DNA of 49,690 nucleotides from Halomarina rubra (GTDB lineage Archaea > Halobacteriota > Halobacteria > Halobacteriales > Haloarculaceae), in assembly GCF_023699475.1 (NCBI RefSeq), contig NZ_JALXFV010000007.1:91971-141660 (forward strand), read 5' to 3'. The translations under genes were made by a program, and so were the position numbers. Below the pieces are notes generated by a model. It searched no databases. It was not told where the DNA came from and saw nothing but the letters and a program-made list of their open reading frames with translations. Shown here piece by piece: positions 35,416 through 44,375 of this stretch; position 1 is the stretch's first letter; each line of letters opens with the position of its first letter.

Positions 35416-36550
35416 ACACCGTCTCCCAAGACAGGTCCCAGAACAGACCTCACGACGGGAAGCAGCTGCGGTGACGACGACGCGCGACCCAGTGTCTGTC
35501 CGTGTCCTGTTCGACATCGGTCATCCCGCACACGTTCACCTGTTCCGTCACGCGATTAATGCCCTCAATGCACGGGGTCACCAGACGGTCGTCACCTCTC
35601 GTGACAAGGAATGTACCCGCGAATTGCTCGACGCGTACGGCATCGAGCACCGAGAACTCACGTCGATGGGGTCTGGGACGACTGGCCTCGCGCGCGAGTG
35701 GGTCCTACGGACTGGTCGGCTCCTCGCGACGGCTCGGCGATTTGACCCCGATGTCGTCGTCGGTGTTCTTAACCCAGCCGTCGCACAGGTCGGGTCGGTA
35801 CTCGATTGCCGGAGCGTCATCTACAACGACAGCGAGGCCTCCCGCGTTGCGGGATGGTTGACCCACCCGTTCGCAGACGTCGTCTGTACTCCTGCAGCGT
35901 TTGACCGTTCGCTCGGGACCAAACAGGTCCGGTATGACGGCTATCACGAACTGGCGTATCTCCATCCGAGTCGATTCAATGCCCGTGAAGTTGACCTTCA
36001 GACGTATGGGGTCAACCCCACCGAACCGTATTCAGTCGTTAGGTTCGTCGCCTGGGGGGCCCATCACGACGTCTCTCACCACGGGTTGTCACCAGCTGGG
36101 AAGCGAGAACTTGTTGAGAAACTGGCTGAGCACGGTGCGGTGTACATCTCGAGTGAGGGACCACTTCCCGCCGACCTCGAACGACACCGAGTACCGGTAC
36201 CGCCAGCGTGGTTCCACCACCTGGTAGCGAACGCGAACCTGTACGTGGGCGACTCCGGAACGGTCGCGACCGAAGCGGCGTTACTGGGGACGCCTGCCAT
36301 TCGAGTGGCTTCGTACGCAGGGAGTACAGACGACATGAGCAACTTCGTCGAGTTACAGCAGCGATACCGCTTGCTCTACTCAACGGCAGACGAGACGGAC
36401 GCGCTGAAGACTGCCGGTAGACTCGCAGGCGATTCGTCTGCTCGGACCAGATGGCGGCGACGACGGACGAAACTACTTGCAGAAAAAGTGGACGTGACTG
36501 AACACATGATCAATCTAATCATTGACGAAGGAGAGAACAATGCTCGGTGA
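35408..36550 (+). CDS. DUF354 family, predicted GT-B glycosyltransferase-like protein
   Basis: Up to 380 residues. The DUF354 signature FDIGHPAHVHLFRHAI begins near residue 33, and the body has the GT-B-like fold (DPDVVVGVLNPAVAQ, VYISSEGPLP, YVGDSGTVATEAALLGTPAIR). The first ~28 residues are not conserved, so translation may start at one of the GTG codons at 35471 or 35492. DUF354 genes sit next to GT2 and deacetylase genes in archaeal glycan loci. The reaction is unproven; transfer of a sugar or epimerisation are both possible. Confidence 0.78.
   Translation: MREHRLPRQVPEQTSRREAAAVTTTRDPVSVRVLFDIGHPAHVHLFRHAINALNARGHQTVVTSRDKECTRELLDAYGIEHRELTSMGSGTTGLAREWVLRTGRLLATARRFDPDVVVGVLNPAVAQVGSVLDCRSVIYNDSEASRVAGWLTHPFADVVCTPAAFDRSLGTKQVRYDGYHELAYLHPSRFNAREVDLQTYGVNPTEPYSVVRFVAWGAHHDVSHHGLSPAGKRELVEKLAEHGAVYISSEGPLPADLERHRVPVPPAWFHHLVANANLYVGDSGTVATEAALLGTPAIRVASYAGSTDDMSNFVELQQRYRLLYSTADETDALKTAGRLAGDSSARTRWRRRRTKLLAEKVDVTEHMINLIIDEGENNAR
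36528..36535 (+). promoter_or_regulatory. Shine-Dalgarno site for the deacetylase-like gene
   Basis: AAGGAGAG ends 4 nt before ATG 36540, inside the end of the DUF354 gene. It fixes the start there rather than at the upstream TTG 36522. Confidence 0.6.
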
Positions 36551-37469
36551 GTATGAGTTCGCACTCTGTCTCACACACGATGTCGACCGAACCCGGGAGG
36601 GTCTCCGAGGGCTGTACTATGGCGCTCGCGACCGGGATATCTCCCGGTTCGCGTCAGTACTGCCCGGGCGGAACACGTACTGGCAGTTCGACACGATAAT
36701 GAACCTCGAAGCGTCGCTCGGCGTCCGCTCGGCGTTCTACTTCCTCGTTGAGAAAGACCTCTTCACGGATTTCCCGGTCCGAGAATGGCTGAGACCGAAC
36801 AATTGGGTATTGTATCGTGGTCGGTACGATGTGAATTCCGATGCCGTCGCCGATACCGTCAGACAACTCGACGATGGTGGATGGGAGGTCGGAGTTCACG
36901 GGTCATACCGATCGTTCGCTGACCTGAAGCGCTTCCGTTACGAGAAATCAGTCGTTGAGGCGATTGTCGGCCACGAGATCGTCGGTGGCAGACAGCACTA
37001 TCTGAACCTCTCCATCCCGGAGACGTGGCAGCACCACGCCGAGGTGGGACTTCGATACGATACGACGCTTGGTTCGAGTACGGGATACGGTTTCGACCAC
37101 GGATACGGGCTCGTGAGGCCGTTCGACGGCTTCGTCGTCTTTCCACTGACGCTGATGGATATCACGTTGCCTAACGTCTCGAACGACTACGACCACGCTT
37201 GGCGTGAATGTGAGCGATTGCTCGAAGAGGCCCGTGAAAACGATGCTGTGATGACCGTCGATTGGCATCAACGGTGTTTCAGCGACATCGCGTTCCCACG
37301 CTACGGTGAACTCTACCGACGAATCATCGAACGTGCATTAGAGATGGGGGCGTGGGTGGGTCCCCCCGGAGAGCTCTATAGGACGCTCAGTGACGACCCC
37401 GAATTGCTTGATGCCTTGACCTCTCCGGTCGGTCCTGCTGTGTCGCCCGACATTCCCCCTCGGTCGTAA
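36540..37469 (+). CDS. Polysaccharide-deacetylase-like protein
   Basis: 309 residues of the NodB-like beta/alpha barrel type. The first metal motif is LTHDVD (11-16) instead of TFDDG. GWEVGVHGSYRS contains a metal-ligand histidine, and VDWHQRCF near the end suits a catalytic base. This THDVD variant is common in archaeal and bacterial surface-glycan clusters next to GT and FemAB genes. The ATG is supported by a good Shine-Dalgarno site. It overlaps DUF354 by 11 bp. It probably removes an acetyl or formyl group from a glycan intermediate. Confidence 0.8.
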   Translation: MLGEYEFALCLTHDVDRTREGLRGLYYGARDRDISRFASVLPGRNTYWQFDTIMNLEASLGVRSAFYFLVEKDLFTDFPVREWLRPNNWVLYRGRYDVNSDAVADTVRQLDDGGWEVGVHGSYRSFADLKRFRYEKSVVEAIVGHEIVGGRQHYLNLSIPETWQHHAEVGLRYDTTLGSSTGYGFDHGYGLVRPFDGFVVFPLTLMDITLPNVSNDYDHAWRECERLLEEARENDAVMTVDWHQRCFSDIAFPRYGELYRRIIERALEMGAWVGPPGELYRTLSDDPELLDALTSPVGPAVSPDIPPRS

Positions 37470-37769
37470 GGTCGAACCTCGGGTGACGGCGGGTCTCGAC
37501 ACTCTGTAGGTTGGGGTTGTCAATAGCCTCATCCACCGGTTAACTCTGTCTGTACACCATTTCGACCGTCCCAAAATGGTGACGACTGCCTGTCAGCGCC
37601 AAACTGCGTGGTCGTACGAGCCGTCGTCTTCGGAACTTCTGCATTGTCGAACGGACTAGTTGAATGAATACGGCACTCATGTCATCTGGAAGTAAATAAC
37701 CGCTGTATAGATGAGTATTGACTGTAGCTTCCCAACTACAATGGCCTCGATAGTCTTCTGGTGGCACAT
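37470..37769. other. Intergenic stretch of about 300 bp
   Basis: No gene is supported. The right part (37680-37750) is AT-rich and includes AAGTAAATAAC near 37690-37700, about 70 bp before the FemAB start, a possible promoter. The left part shows nothing recognisable. Confidence 0.4.
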
Positions 37770-38828
37770 ATGGAGGTCGAATCGATTAGCATCGACGAGT
37801 GGGCATCGGAACGGTCATCGTCCGAGGTCAGCGTCTTTCACCGTCCAGAGACGCTCCGTGTCATCGACCGGCACGTGAGCGGTGATATCGACATATTCGC
37901 GGGATACAACGGGGACCGACTCGTTGGTGTGTTTCCCGTCAATACGCGGAACAATGCCGTCGGGTCTATCGTCACGTCTCCACCGCCCGGCCTTGGTCTT
38001 CCTCATCAAGGGCCTATCCTATTGCCAGCAAGTCCGAAACAGCGGAAACGCGAGAAGCTCAATCAGACGTTTACGGCAGCCGTGCTCGAGCGACTCAGCA
38101 CTGAATCTAGTTTCTCACTGCTTCGTGCGATCTGTCTCCCCGAACACACCGACCCTCGTCCGTTCCAGTGGGAAGGACTTGATGTCGAAACGCGATTCAC
38201 GTATCGGCTCGATGTCGGCGACCGAACAGCCGACGAAGTGAAACAGGGGTTCAGTCGAAGTCTCAGGCGAGAAATCGGAGCAGCCACTGAGGAACCGATA
38301 ACCGTAGATACTGAGGGCATCGACGGTGCACGACTCATCTACGAGGACTGTGCGGAGCGATACGCTGAACAGGACCGCACCTACTCATTGACGTGGTCGT
38401 TTGTTCGCGACCTCCTCGTCTCCCTTGGCGATCACACACGGGTGTTCGTCAGTCGGGGACCGGATGACGAGTATCTGGGAGGTATTATCGTCATTTACAG
38501 CGACACTACGGCGTACTTCTGGCAGGGGGGTGTCCGTCACACTTTCGGAGATGCGACGACTAACAGTTTCCTCCATTGGGAGATTATCAGCGACCTGCTG
38601 GAGAATCCAGAGTACGAACACATCACACAGTACGACCTCTTCGGTGCGAACACGGCCCGACTCTGTGAGTACAAATCGAAGTTCGGTGGACAACTCGTCC
38701 CGTACTATGTCGTCGAGTCGGCCGGTCCGGGGATGACTGTCGCCAAGTCTGCGTACGGCCTCGTTGGTCGACTCGGAACGCTCGCGGAGAACGAGTGGTC
38801 GAACCGGACAGCGAGTGAGTCCGACTGA
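37770..38828 (+). CDS. FemAB/GNAT-like aminoacyl- or acyltransferase
   Basis: About 352 residues with the duplicated GNAT-like arrangement of FemAB proteins: FAGYNGDRLVGVFPV and SPPPGLGLPHQGPILLP in the first half, FSRSLRREIGAA in the middle, and YLGGIIVIYSDTTAYFWQGG with the terminal YDLFGANTARLCEYKSKFGG in the second. The C-terminal F-G-A-N and K-x-K-F-G-G motifs are typical of this superfamily. FemAB proteins transfer amino acids or acyl groups to cell-wall or glycan acceptors. ATG 37770 is chosen (GTG 37761 possible). Its stop overlaps the next ATG in TGATG. Confidence 0.8.
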   Translation: MEVESISIDEWASERSSSEVSVFHRPETLRVIDRHVSGDIDIFAGYNGDRLVGVFPVNTRNNAVGSIVTSPPPGLGLPHQGPILLPASPKQRKREKLNQTFTAAVLERLSTESSFSLLRAICLPEHTDPRPFQWEGLDVETRFTYRLDVGDRTADEVKQGFSRSLRREIGAATEEPITVDTEGIDGARLIYEDCAERYAEQDRTYSLTWSFVRDLLVSLGDHTRVFVSRGPDDEYLGGIIVIYSDTTAYFWQGGVRHTFGDATTNSFLHWEIISDLLENPEYEHITQYDLFGANTARLCEYKSKFGGQLVPYYVVESAGPGMTVAKSAYGLVGRLGTLAENEWSNRTASESD

Positions 38829-39619
38829 TGTCGACGATGCAGTCAGTCTGGGGCATAAGTCAACGACTCGGCCTCGCACCAGCGTTGTCGGGGGTTTACT
38901 GGCGGGTCAAACTTGCCGCCTCATGGTGGCGGTATCGAACGTGCGTCTGCGACGTGGAGGCTACGTTCAAAACGACGACGAAGTCTGAGTACCTCCGGGC
39001 TTCGACGCTCCTCGGAGAAACGGCACTCGTTGAGGCGTTCGTCACCGAACTGGAACCGGCCGATGTCGTGTGGGACATCGGTGCCTGTGTCGGGACGTAC
39101 GCGTGTCTCGCTGCGACAGTTGTCACTGAAGGGCACGTAGTCGCATTCGAACCGGAACCGACCAACGCCCTCCGACTCGAAGAGAATCTTGCGGGCAACA
39201 GCCCGAGCCACCGCTGGACGGTGCTCCCTGTCGCACTTGCGGAACGCGACCAGAGTGCGAAACTCGAAAGAGGAGTAGTCGAACCGGGGAGTGGCCACCA
39301 TTTCTTGTCACCTCTTGACGAAGGACTTCCAATTCGGGCCCGTCGCGGCGAATCGCTCGTTGCCAACGGGACTCCGGCTCCGACCGTGCTGAAGATTGAT
39401 GTTCAGGGGGCGGAACTCGATGTGCTCAGGGGACTGGGCACGACTCTTGACACAGTCCAGAGGATCTATGCGGAGCTGCACGTCGAGAAGACGGCTCGCT
39501 ATGGAACGAGCGCTGATGAGGTCGAAGAGTTCCTCATTGAACAAGGGTTTACCATCATGCACCTCGGGGAACCAACGTACAACCGCAACGGAGTCTACCA
39601 CGTCGCGGCGACTCGATAG
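38828..39619 (+). CDS. FkbM family SAM-dependent methyltransferase
   Basis: 263 residues. Motif I is VWDIGACVGTYACLAA (about 78-93), followed by VVAFEPEPTNALRLEENL and the FkbM hallmark LKIDVQGAELDVLRG (about 181-195). These enzymes O-methylate sugars or other small acceptors. It is translationally coupled to the FemAB gene (TGATG). It likely caps or decorates the same glycan. Confidence 0.85.
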   Translation: MSTMQSVWGISQRLGLAPALSGVYWRVKLAASWWRYRTCVCDVEATFKTTTKSEYLRASTLLGETALVEAFVTELEPADVVWDIGACVGTYACLAATVVTEGHVVAFEPEPTNALRLEENLAGNSPSHRWTVLPVALAERDQSAKLERGVVEPGSGHHFLSPLDEGLPIRARRGESLVANGTPAPTVLKIDVQGAELDVLRGLGTTLDTVQRIYAELHVEKTARYGTSADEVEEFLIEQGFTIMHLGEPTYNRNGVYHVAATR

Positions 39620-39863
39620 AGAGAGTTATCCTCCCTCTCGTCTCTTGAGACGGTCGTCTCTCGGGTCTTTATTCGGAGGCGGTGATGACGAAAGCCCACC
39701 GTACTTCCTGAGAGATTGGTTGGATGTGCCTTGGCTGGTCGGCGGGCCGGATTGTCCAGTAGCCGCGCACTCGTTCTCTTCGTGACGAATCGTCTCGGGA
39801 GTCGACCGGTGTACGACTGCCCTTCACGATAGGCACGGACGCATCTATGGCGCAACGAACGCC

Positions 39864-39873
39864 GATGTTTATC
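39864..39873 (+). promoter_or_regulatory. Candidate TATA box for the ATP-grasp gene
   Basis: GATGTTTATC lies about 25-33 bp before ATG 39897, suiting a leaderless start. It suggests the ATP-grasp gene may be transcribed separately from the FemAB-FkbM pair. Confidence 0.45.
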
Positions 39874-39896
39874 CCCTGACACGCTCACCAACCCGA

Positions 39897-41114
39897 ATGA
39901 TGTCTAACGAACAACAGTTCTCGGCGCTTGTTCTGGACGGGCAGGCACAGAACGCACTCGCCCTCGCTCGCAGTCTAAACAAGATGGGTGTCACAGTGAC
40001 TGCTGGGGGCAACTCCCGCTACCTCCCGGCGATGCTCTCGAAGTCGACCGGCGATTCGTACGTCTATCCCAACGAGCGACAGGATTACCATGCGTTCGTC
40101 GATGACCTCGAGAGGCATCTTCGAGAGAACGATTACGACGCGGTCTTCTGTGTCACGGACTTGATGACTACGATTCTCTCTGAGAACAAAGAACTGCTGG
40201 AGGCGACTGGGACTGCCATCGGTGTCGAAGAGTGGCAGACCCACCAATCGGCGAACGACAAAGGGCTGCTGTTCGAGGCGGCTGCCGACATCGATGTTCC
40301 GACACCCTGGACAGTCTCCCCCGGTACGATCGACGATATCGACGACATCACCGACGAGCGAAGTACATCGGTCGTCGTCAAGCCACGCCGGACGACGATG
40401 CACGTCGGAGGACGGGGGTACTCCAGTCGACTTTCCGGTGAGAACTATGTCTCGATGGACGAGGACCTGGCCGCTCGATACCGGGGCTTGGTCGGTGACA
40501 GCCCTGCGTTCGAACGGTATCCTCCAATCGTTCAGGAGTTCATCGACGGTGTTGAGACAATGGCGACGGTTGGACTAGCTGTTGAGGGGGAACTCCTCAT
40601 GCACTTCCAGCACAAGAAATTCCGGGTCTACCCCCCGTCTGGCGGTATCGGTGCAGTCCGTCAGGGGACGTGGGAACCGAAGATGCGCGAGTACACTGAA
40701 CGAGTTGTCGAGATGTTGGGCTGGACTGGTCCCTTGCACGTGGAGTGGATGAAGACTGCCGACGAGGATTTCTATCTCCTCGAGGTCAACGGTCGGTACT
40801 GGGGCTCGCTCGCGCTCACAATCAACAGTGGCGTTGATATCCCTAGATACCACTTCCAGCACCTGACCGGTGAGCCACTACGTATCGAAGACAACCACGG
40901 CTACCGCACAGACGTCCGTCAGCGCAAGTTATTCTACACTGATATCCTCTGGCTCCGTGAGAACCTCTCGAATGGGAACTACTCGGCGCTGGTTCCGTTC
41001 ACTACGTCGTTCTTTACTACTCGTGAGGAGTTTCTCTCGCTCTCAGACCCCTTACCGCTTCTCGGCGTTCTTCCTCGGACGCGAAACGTGCTTCTGGGTG
41101 GGGGTGTTCGGTGA
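39897..41114 (+). CDS. ATP-grasp ligase (carboxylate-amine ligase-like)
   Basis: 405 residues. An N-terminal PreATP-grasp domain (ALVLDGQAQNALALARSLNKMGVTVTAGG; AVFCVTDLMTT) is followed by the ATP-grasp domain: NDKGLLFEAAADIDVPTP, the nucleotide lysine VVKPRRT, and the metal site LLEVNGRYWGSLALTI near 300. Such enzymes join a carboxylate to an amine through an acyl-phosphate. With FemAB and deacetylase neighbours, it could attach an amino acid or amide to a glycan or to a building block (inference). Two adjacent ATG codons (39897, 39900) could start it. Confidence 0.82.
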   Translation: MMSNEQQFSALVLDGQAQNALALARSLNKMGVTVTAGGNSRYLPAMLSKSTGDSYVYPNERQDYHAFVDDLERHLRENDYDAVFCVTDLMTTILSENKELLEATGTAIGVEEWQTHQSANDKGLLFEAAADIDVPTPWTVSPGTIDDIDDITDERSTSVVVKPRRTTMHVGGRGYSSRLSGENYVSMDEDLAARYRGLVGDSPAFERYPPIVQEFIDGVETMATVGLAVEGELLMHFQHKKFRVYPPSGGIGAVRQGTWEPKMREYTERVVEMLGWTGPLHVEWMKTADEDFYLLEVNGRYWGSLALTINSGVDIPRYHFQHLTGEPLRIEDNHGYRTDVRQRKLFYTDILWLRENLSNGNYSALVPFTTSFFTTREEFLSLSDPLPLLGVLPRTRNVLLGGGVR

Positions 41115-41440
41115 CGACCCCTGCCCCCCAAGCAATCGAACCATTCCCGGCGAGAGATGCGAGACGAAACAACGCGGTATAGTGGGCGAACTGCTGTCGG
41201 TTCATGACGGTGGACTTGGTATCTGTGGGTATCTCTCTGTAAAGAAACGGACCCCGTGAGTCTCAGTTGACAAAATTTGGTATGGTATGCGTTTATGAAC
41301 TGGCTTCGGGAATCCACGCTCAACAGTGAACCTGCTCCAACGTTGTTAGCAATCTATAGCGGGCAGTTTGTTAATGAATACGCCAAATACCCGGTTTTAT
41401 AACAGCTGACTTCATAAGGGAGTGGCTGCTAGCCTCGACT
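41115..41440. other. Intergenic stretch of about 325 bp
   Basis: No gene is supported. The AT-rich right half (41330-41402) contains the promoter for the P-type ATPase. It lies at the change from the less GC-rich glycan island back to GC-rich DNA, so it may mark the right boundary of the island. Confidence 0.45.
41395..41402 (+). promoter_or_regulatory. Candidate TATA box for the P-type ATPase
   Basis: TTTTATAA lies 39-46 bp before ATG 41441, consistent with a short untranslated leader of about 15 nt. No metal-regulator operator was recognised. Confidence 0.55.
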
Positions 41441-44047
41441 ATGACTGGGCCTCCTGGGGGATCGGAACCGAACGAGGGAGACGCGGAACCTCTGCCTTCC
41501 CCTCAACAAAGTCGGGATGCCGAGGCGTCAAACTCATCGGGAGGTGATCGGACCTCTGCTGAACTCGCCGTTCCGGAGATGGACTGCGCCTCGTGCGCGA
41601 GCAAGGTCGAGACGAGCGTCCGGAAACTCGATGGTATCGACTCCGTCGACCCACGGGTGATGAGCGGACGCCTCCTCGTCGCCTACGACGACACGAAGAC
41701 TAATGCGGACGCAATCGCCGACCGTGTCGAACGGGCCGGGTACGACGTTGAGTCACGTTCTGGTGCCCGAACCGAGCGGTTCTCCGTCCCGGAGATGGAC
41801 TGCGCCTCGTGTGCGGGGAAAGTCGAGAACGCGCTCGGTAGGGTCGGTGGTGTGAACAACTACGAGACACGCCCGACGAACGGGACGGTCGACGTGACGT
41901 TCGACGAAGCGTCGGTCTCGCGACGCGAGGTGGTTGAGGCCATCCGAGGGGCGGGCTACGAGGTAACGAACGCTGACGAGGAGTCCGGGGACGGTAACGG
42001 ACACTCTCATGACGTCCCCGGCAGTGAGAGCGTTTGGCGTAGTCGACGAGCTATCAAGACATGGCTAAGTGGTGTGCTAGTCGTGTTCGGGTTGCTGTTC
42101 GAATTCGTTCTCGACGGAAGCAACGTCCCCGTCGCCAGTGTACTCGGTCAGGGCCTCTTGCTGGCGGATGTGCTGTTTCTCGTCGCCGTCGCTGTCGGTG
42201 GGCAGGCAATCCTCAAAAACGGGTACTACTCCGCTCGGAATCTGAATCTGGACATCGACCTGCTGATGAGCAGTGCGATCATTGGTGCGCTCGTCGCAAG
42301 CCTCGGATTCGGCGCGGCGCTGTACCTCGAGGCCGCGACACTCGCGTTCCTGTTCAGTGTCGCGGAGTTGCTCGAACGTTACTCGATGGACAAGACACGA
42401 AACTCCTTGCAAGAGCTGATGGACCTGTCGCCGGACGAGGCGACGGTTCGGCGTGATGGTCGAGAGCAAACCGTTCCGGTCGACGATGTCCAGGTCGGCG
42501 AAGTGGTGCTCGTCCGTCCCGGGGAGAAAATCCCGATGGATGGTGCGGTCGTCGACGGTGAAAGCGCGGTCAACCAAGCACCTATCACGGGCGAGTCGGT
42601 CCCAGTCGACAAGACGACTGGCGACGAGGTCTATGCGGGGACCGTCAACGAGGGGGGCTACCTCGAAGTGGAGGTGACGAGCGATGCGAGCGACAATACC
42701 ATCGCACGGGTCGTCTCGATGGTCGAGGACGCCCAGTTGAATAAGACCGACCGCGAGCAGTTCGTCGAGCGGTTCGCGAATTACTACACACCGGTCGTGG
42801 TGGCTGTCGCGCTGGCCGCGATGGTTGTTCCACCGCTCGCGTTCGAGGCGAGTTGGACGACGTGGTTCGTCCGTGGATTGACGCTTATCGTCCTTGCGTG
42901 CCCGTGTGCGTTCGTCATCTCAACCCCTGTCTCCGTCGTGTCGGGTATCACCAGCGCCGCAAAGAACGGCGTCCTCATCAAAGGGGGCAACCACCTCGAA
43001 GCGATGGGCGAGGCCGACGCCATTGCGCTCGATAAGACGGGGACGCTCACTAAAGGCGAACTCGTCGTCACCGACGTCGTCCCGTTGAACGGCAACAGCG
43101 AGGAAGACGTGCTTCGCTGTGCCCGTGGACTCGAAACGCGCTCGGAACACCCCATCGGTGAGGCGATTGTGGCGCAAGCAGACGGTCGCGATGTCACAAA
43201 GCGGGAGGTCAGTGACTTCGAGAGTCTCACCGGGAAGGGCGTTCGGGCAGACCTCGATGGGATCCCACACTTTGCAGGAAAGCCAGGACTGTTCGAAGAA
43301 CTCGGCTTCGACCTCTCGCACGTCCACGCCACCACAGACGGTGGACGGATTACGGCGATGTCTCAGCAACTCTGTGAGCGCAACGATTGTCTCGACCTGC
43401 TAGAGGAGATGGTCCCCCGGCTCCAGTCGGAGGGCAAGACCGTCGTCTTGGTCGGGACGGACGACGAACTTGAGGGTGTCATCGCCGTCGCCGACGAGGT
43501 TCGGCCCGACGCGGCCGCGATGGTCGAGCGACTCCACAAATTGGGCGTCGAGCACGTCGTGATGCTCACCGGTGACAACCAGCGGACGGCGAACGCTATC
43601 GGCAAGCAGGTTGGTGTCGACGACGTTCGTGCTGAGCTCCTCCCCGAAGAGAAGGTTGAGGCCATCGAGGCACTTCAGCGTGATTACGGTACCGTCGCGA
43701 TGGTCGGCGATGGGATCAACGACGCCCCCGCACTCGCTACCGCCGACGTAGGTGTGGCCATGGGTGCGGCCGGCACCGACACCGCCCTAGAAACAGCCGA
43801 CGTCGCGCTAATGGCCGACGACCTCTCGCGACTGCCGTATCTCTACGACCTCTCGCACCGTGCCAACGGTGTCATCCGACAGAACATCTGGGTCAGTTTA
43901 GGTGCGAAGGCAGTGCTCGCCGTCGCCGTCCCGTTCGGCCTTCCCATCTGGGCGGCCGTCCTGTTCGGTGACGCCGGGATGACCGTTGGTGTGACGGGCA
44001 ACGCGATGCGCCTCTCGAACGTCAAACCGACGCTCCAAGAAGCCTAA
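41441..44047 (+). CDS. Heavy-metal P1B-type ATPase, probable Zn/Cd exporter with two HMA domains
   Basis: 868 residues. Two N-terminal HMA domains each carry MDCASC (CASC at 49-52 and 121-124); a short His-containing linker follows. The membrane motif is CPC (487-489), the phosphorylated aspartate is D531 in DKTGT, and TGES, SEHPIGEA, MLTGDN and GDGINDAPA are all intact. The TM7 lysine (SLGAK) and TM8 aspartate (FGDAGMTVGV) match the Zn/Cd/Pb (P1B-2, ZntA-like) group rather than copper. It exports divalent metal from the cytoplasm. It is unrelated to the glycan genes and may lie outside the island. Confidence 0.92.
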   Translation: MTGPPGGSEPNEGDAEPLPSPQQSRDAEASNSSGGDRTSAELAVPEMDCASCASKVETSVRKLDGIDSVDPRVMSGRLLVAYDDTKTNADAIADRVERAGYDVESRSGARTERFSVPEMDCASCAGKVENALGRVGGVNNYETRPTNGTVDVTFDEASVSRREVVEAIRGAGYEVTNADEESGDGNGHSHDVPGSESVWRSRRAIKTWLSGVLVVFGLLFEFVLDGSNVPVASVLGQGLLLADVLFLVAVAVGGQAILKNGYYSARNLNLDIDLLMSSAIIGALVASLGFGAALYLEAATLAFLFSVAELLERYSMDKTRNSLQELMDLSPDEATVRRDGREQTVPVDDVQVGEVVLVRPGEKIPMDGAVVDGESAVNQAPITGESVPVDKTTGDEVYAGTVNEGGYLEVEVTSDASDNTIARVVSMVEDAQLNKTDREQFVERFANYYTPVVVAVALAAMVVPPLAFEASWTTWFVRGLTLIVLACPCAFVISTPVSVVSGITSAAKNGVLIKGGNHLEAMGEADAIALDKTGTLTKGELVVTDVVPLNGNSEEDVLRCARGLETRSEHPIGEAIVAQADGRDVTKREVSDFESLTGKGVRADLDGIPHFAGKPGLFEELGFDLSHVHATTDGGRITAMSQQLCERNDCLDLLEEMVPRLQSEGKTVVLVGTDDELEGVIAVADEVRPDAAAMVERLHKLGVEHVVMLTGDNQRTANAIGKQVGVDDVRAELLPEEKVEAIEALQRDYGTVAMVGDGINDAPALATADVGVAMGAAGTDTALETADVALMADDLSRLPYLYDLSHRANGVIRQNIWVSLGAKAVLAVAVPFGLPIWAAVLFGDAGMTVGVTGNAMRLSNVKPTLQEA

Positions 44048-44135
44048 ACGCCCCGTGTCCCCCATTGCGGCCCCTCCGTGCTGACTTTCTGACAATCTAC
44101 AGAATGATGATATCCATGTTTCCATATCAACAGCT

Positions 44136-44348
44136 ATGGCCATGTTCTCAGGGGGCCAATACGACGGTCGAACAGTGATGAGAGAACTGACCTACCGTTG
44201 CTCGACTGGTGAGGAAGTGACTGAAAGCGAGATCTGGAGTCGATTCGACGATGGGTCCTGGACGCCGTACTCCTACGACACCGAAGACGGCTCCGAGTGG
44301 GTCCGAGCGGGTGACGGGTCGGTCATCAAACTCCGTCCACTTCGCTGA
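44136..44348 (+). CDS. Small hypothetical haloarchaeal protein
   Basis: 70 residues, acidic and rich in aromatic and Ser/Thr residues (RELTYRCSTGEEVTESEIWSRFDDGSWTPYSYD, ending GSVIKLRPLR). The composition is normal for haloarchaea and the length suits a small beta-rich protein. No family is recognised. ATG 44142 is an alternative start. It lies between the ATPase and the riboflavin synthase pseudogene. Confidence 0.55.
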   Translation: MAMFSGGQYDGRTVMRELTYRCSTGEEVTESEIWSRFDDGSWTPYSYDTEDGSEWVRAGDGSVIKLRPLR

Positions 44349-44375
44349 GTCTCCTGCCCCTGCGACCTGCGACCC

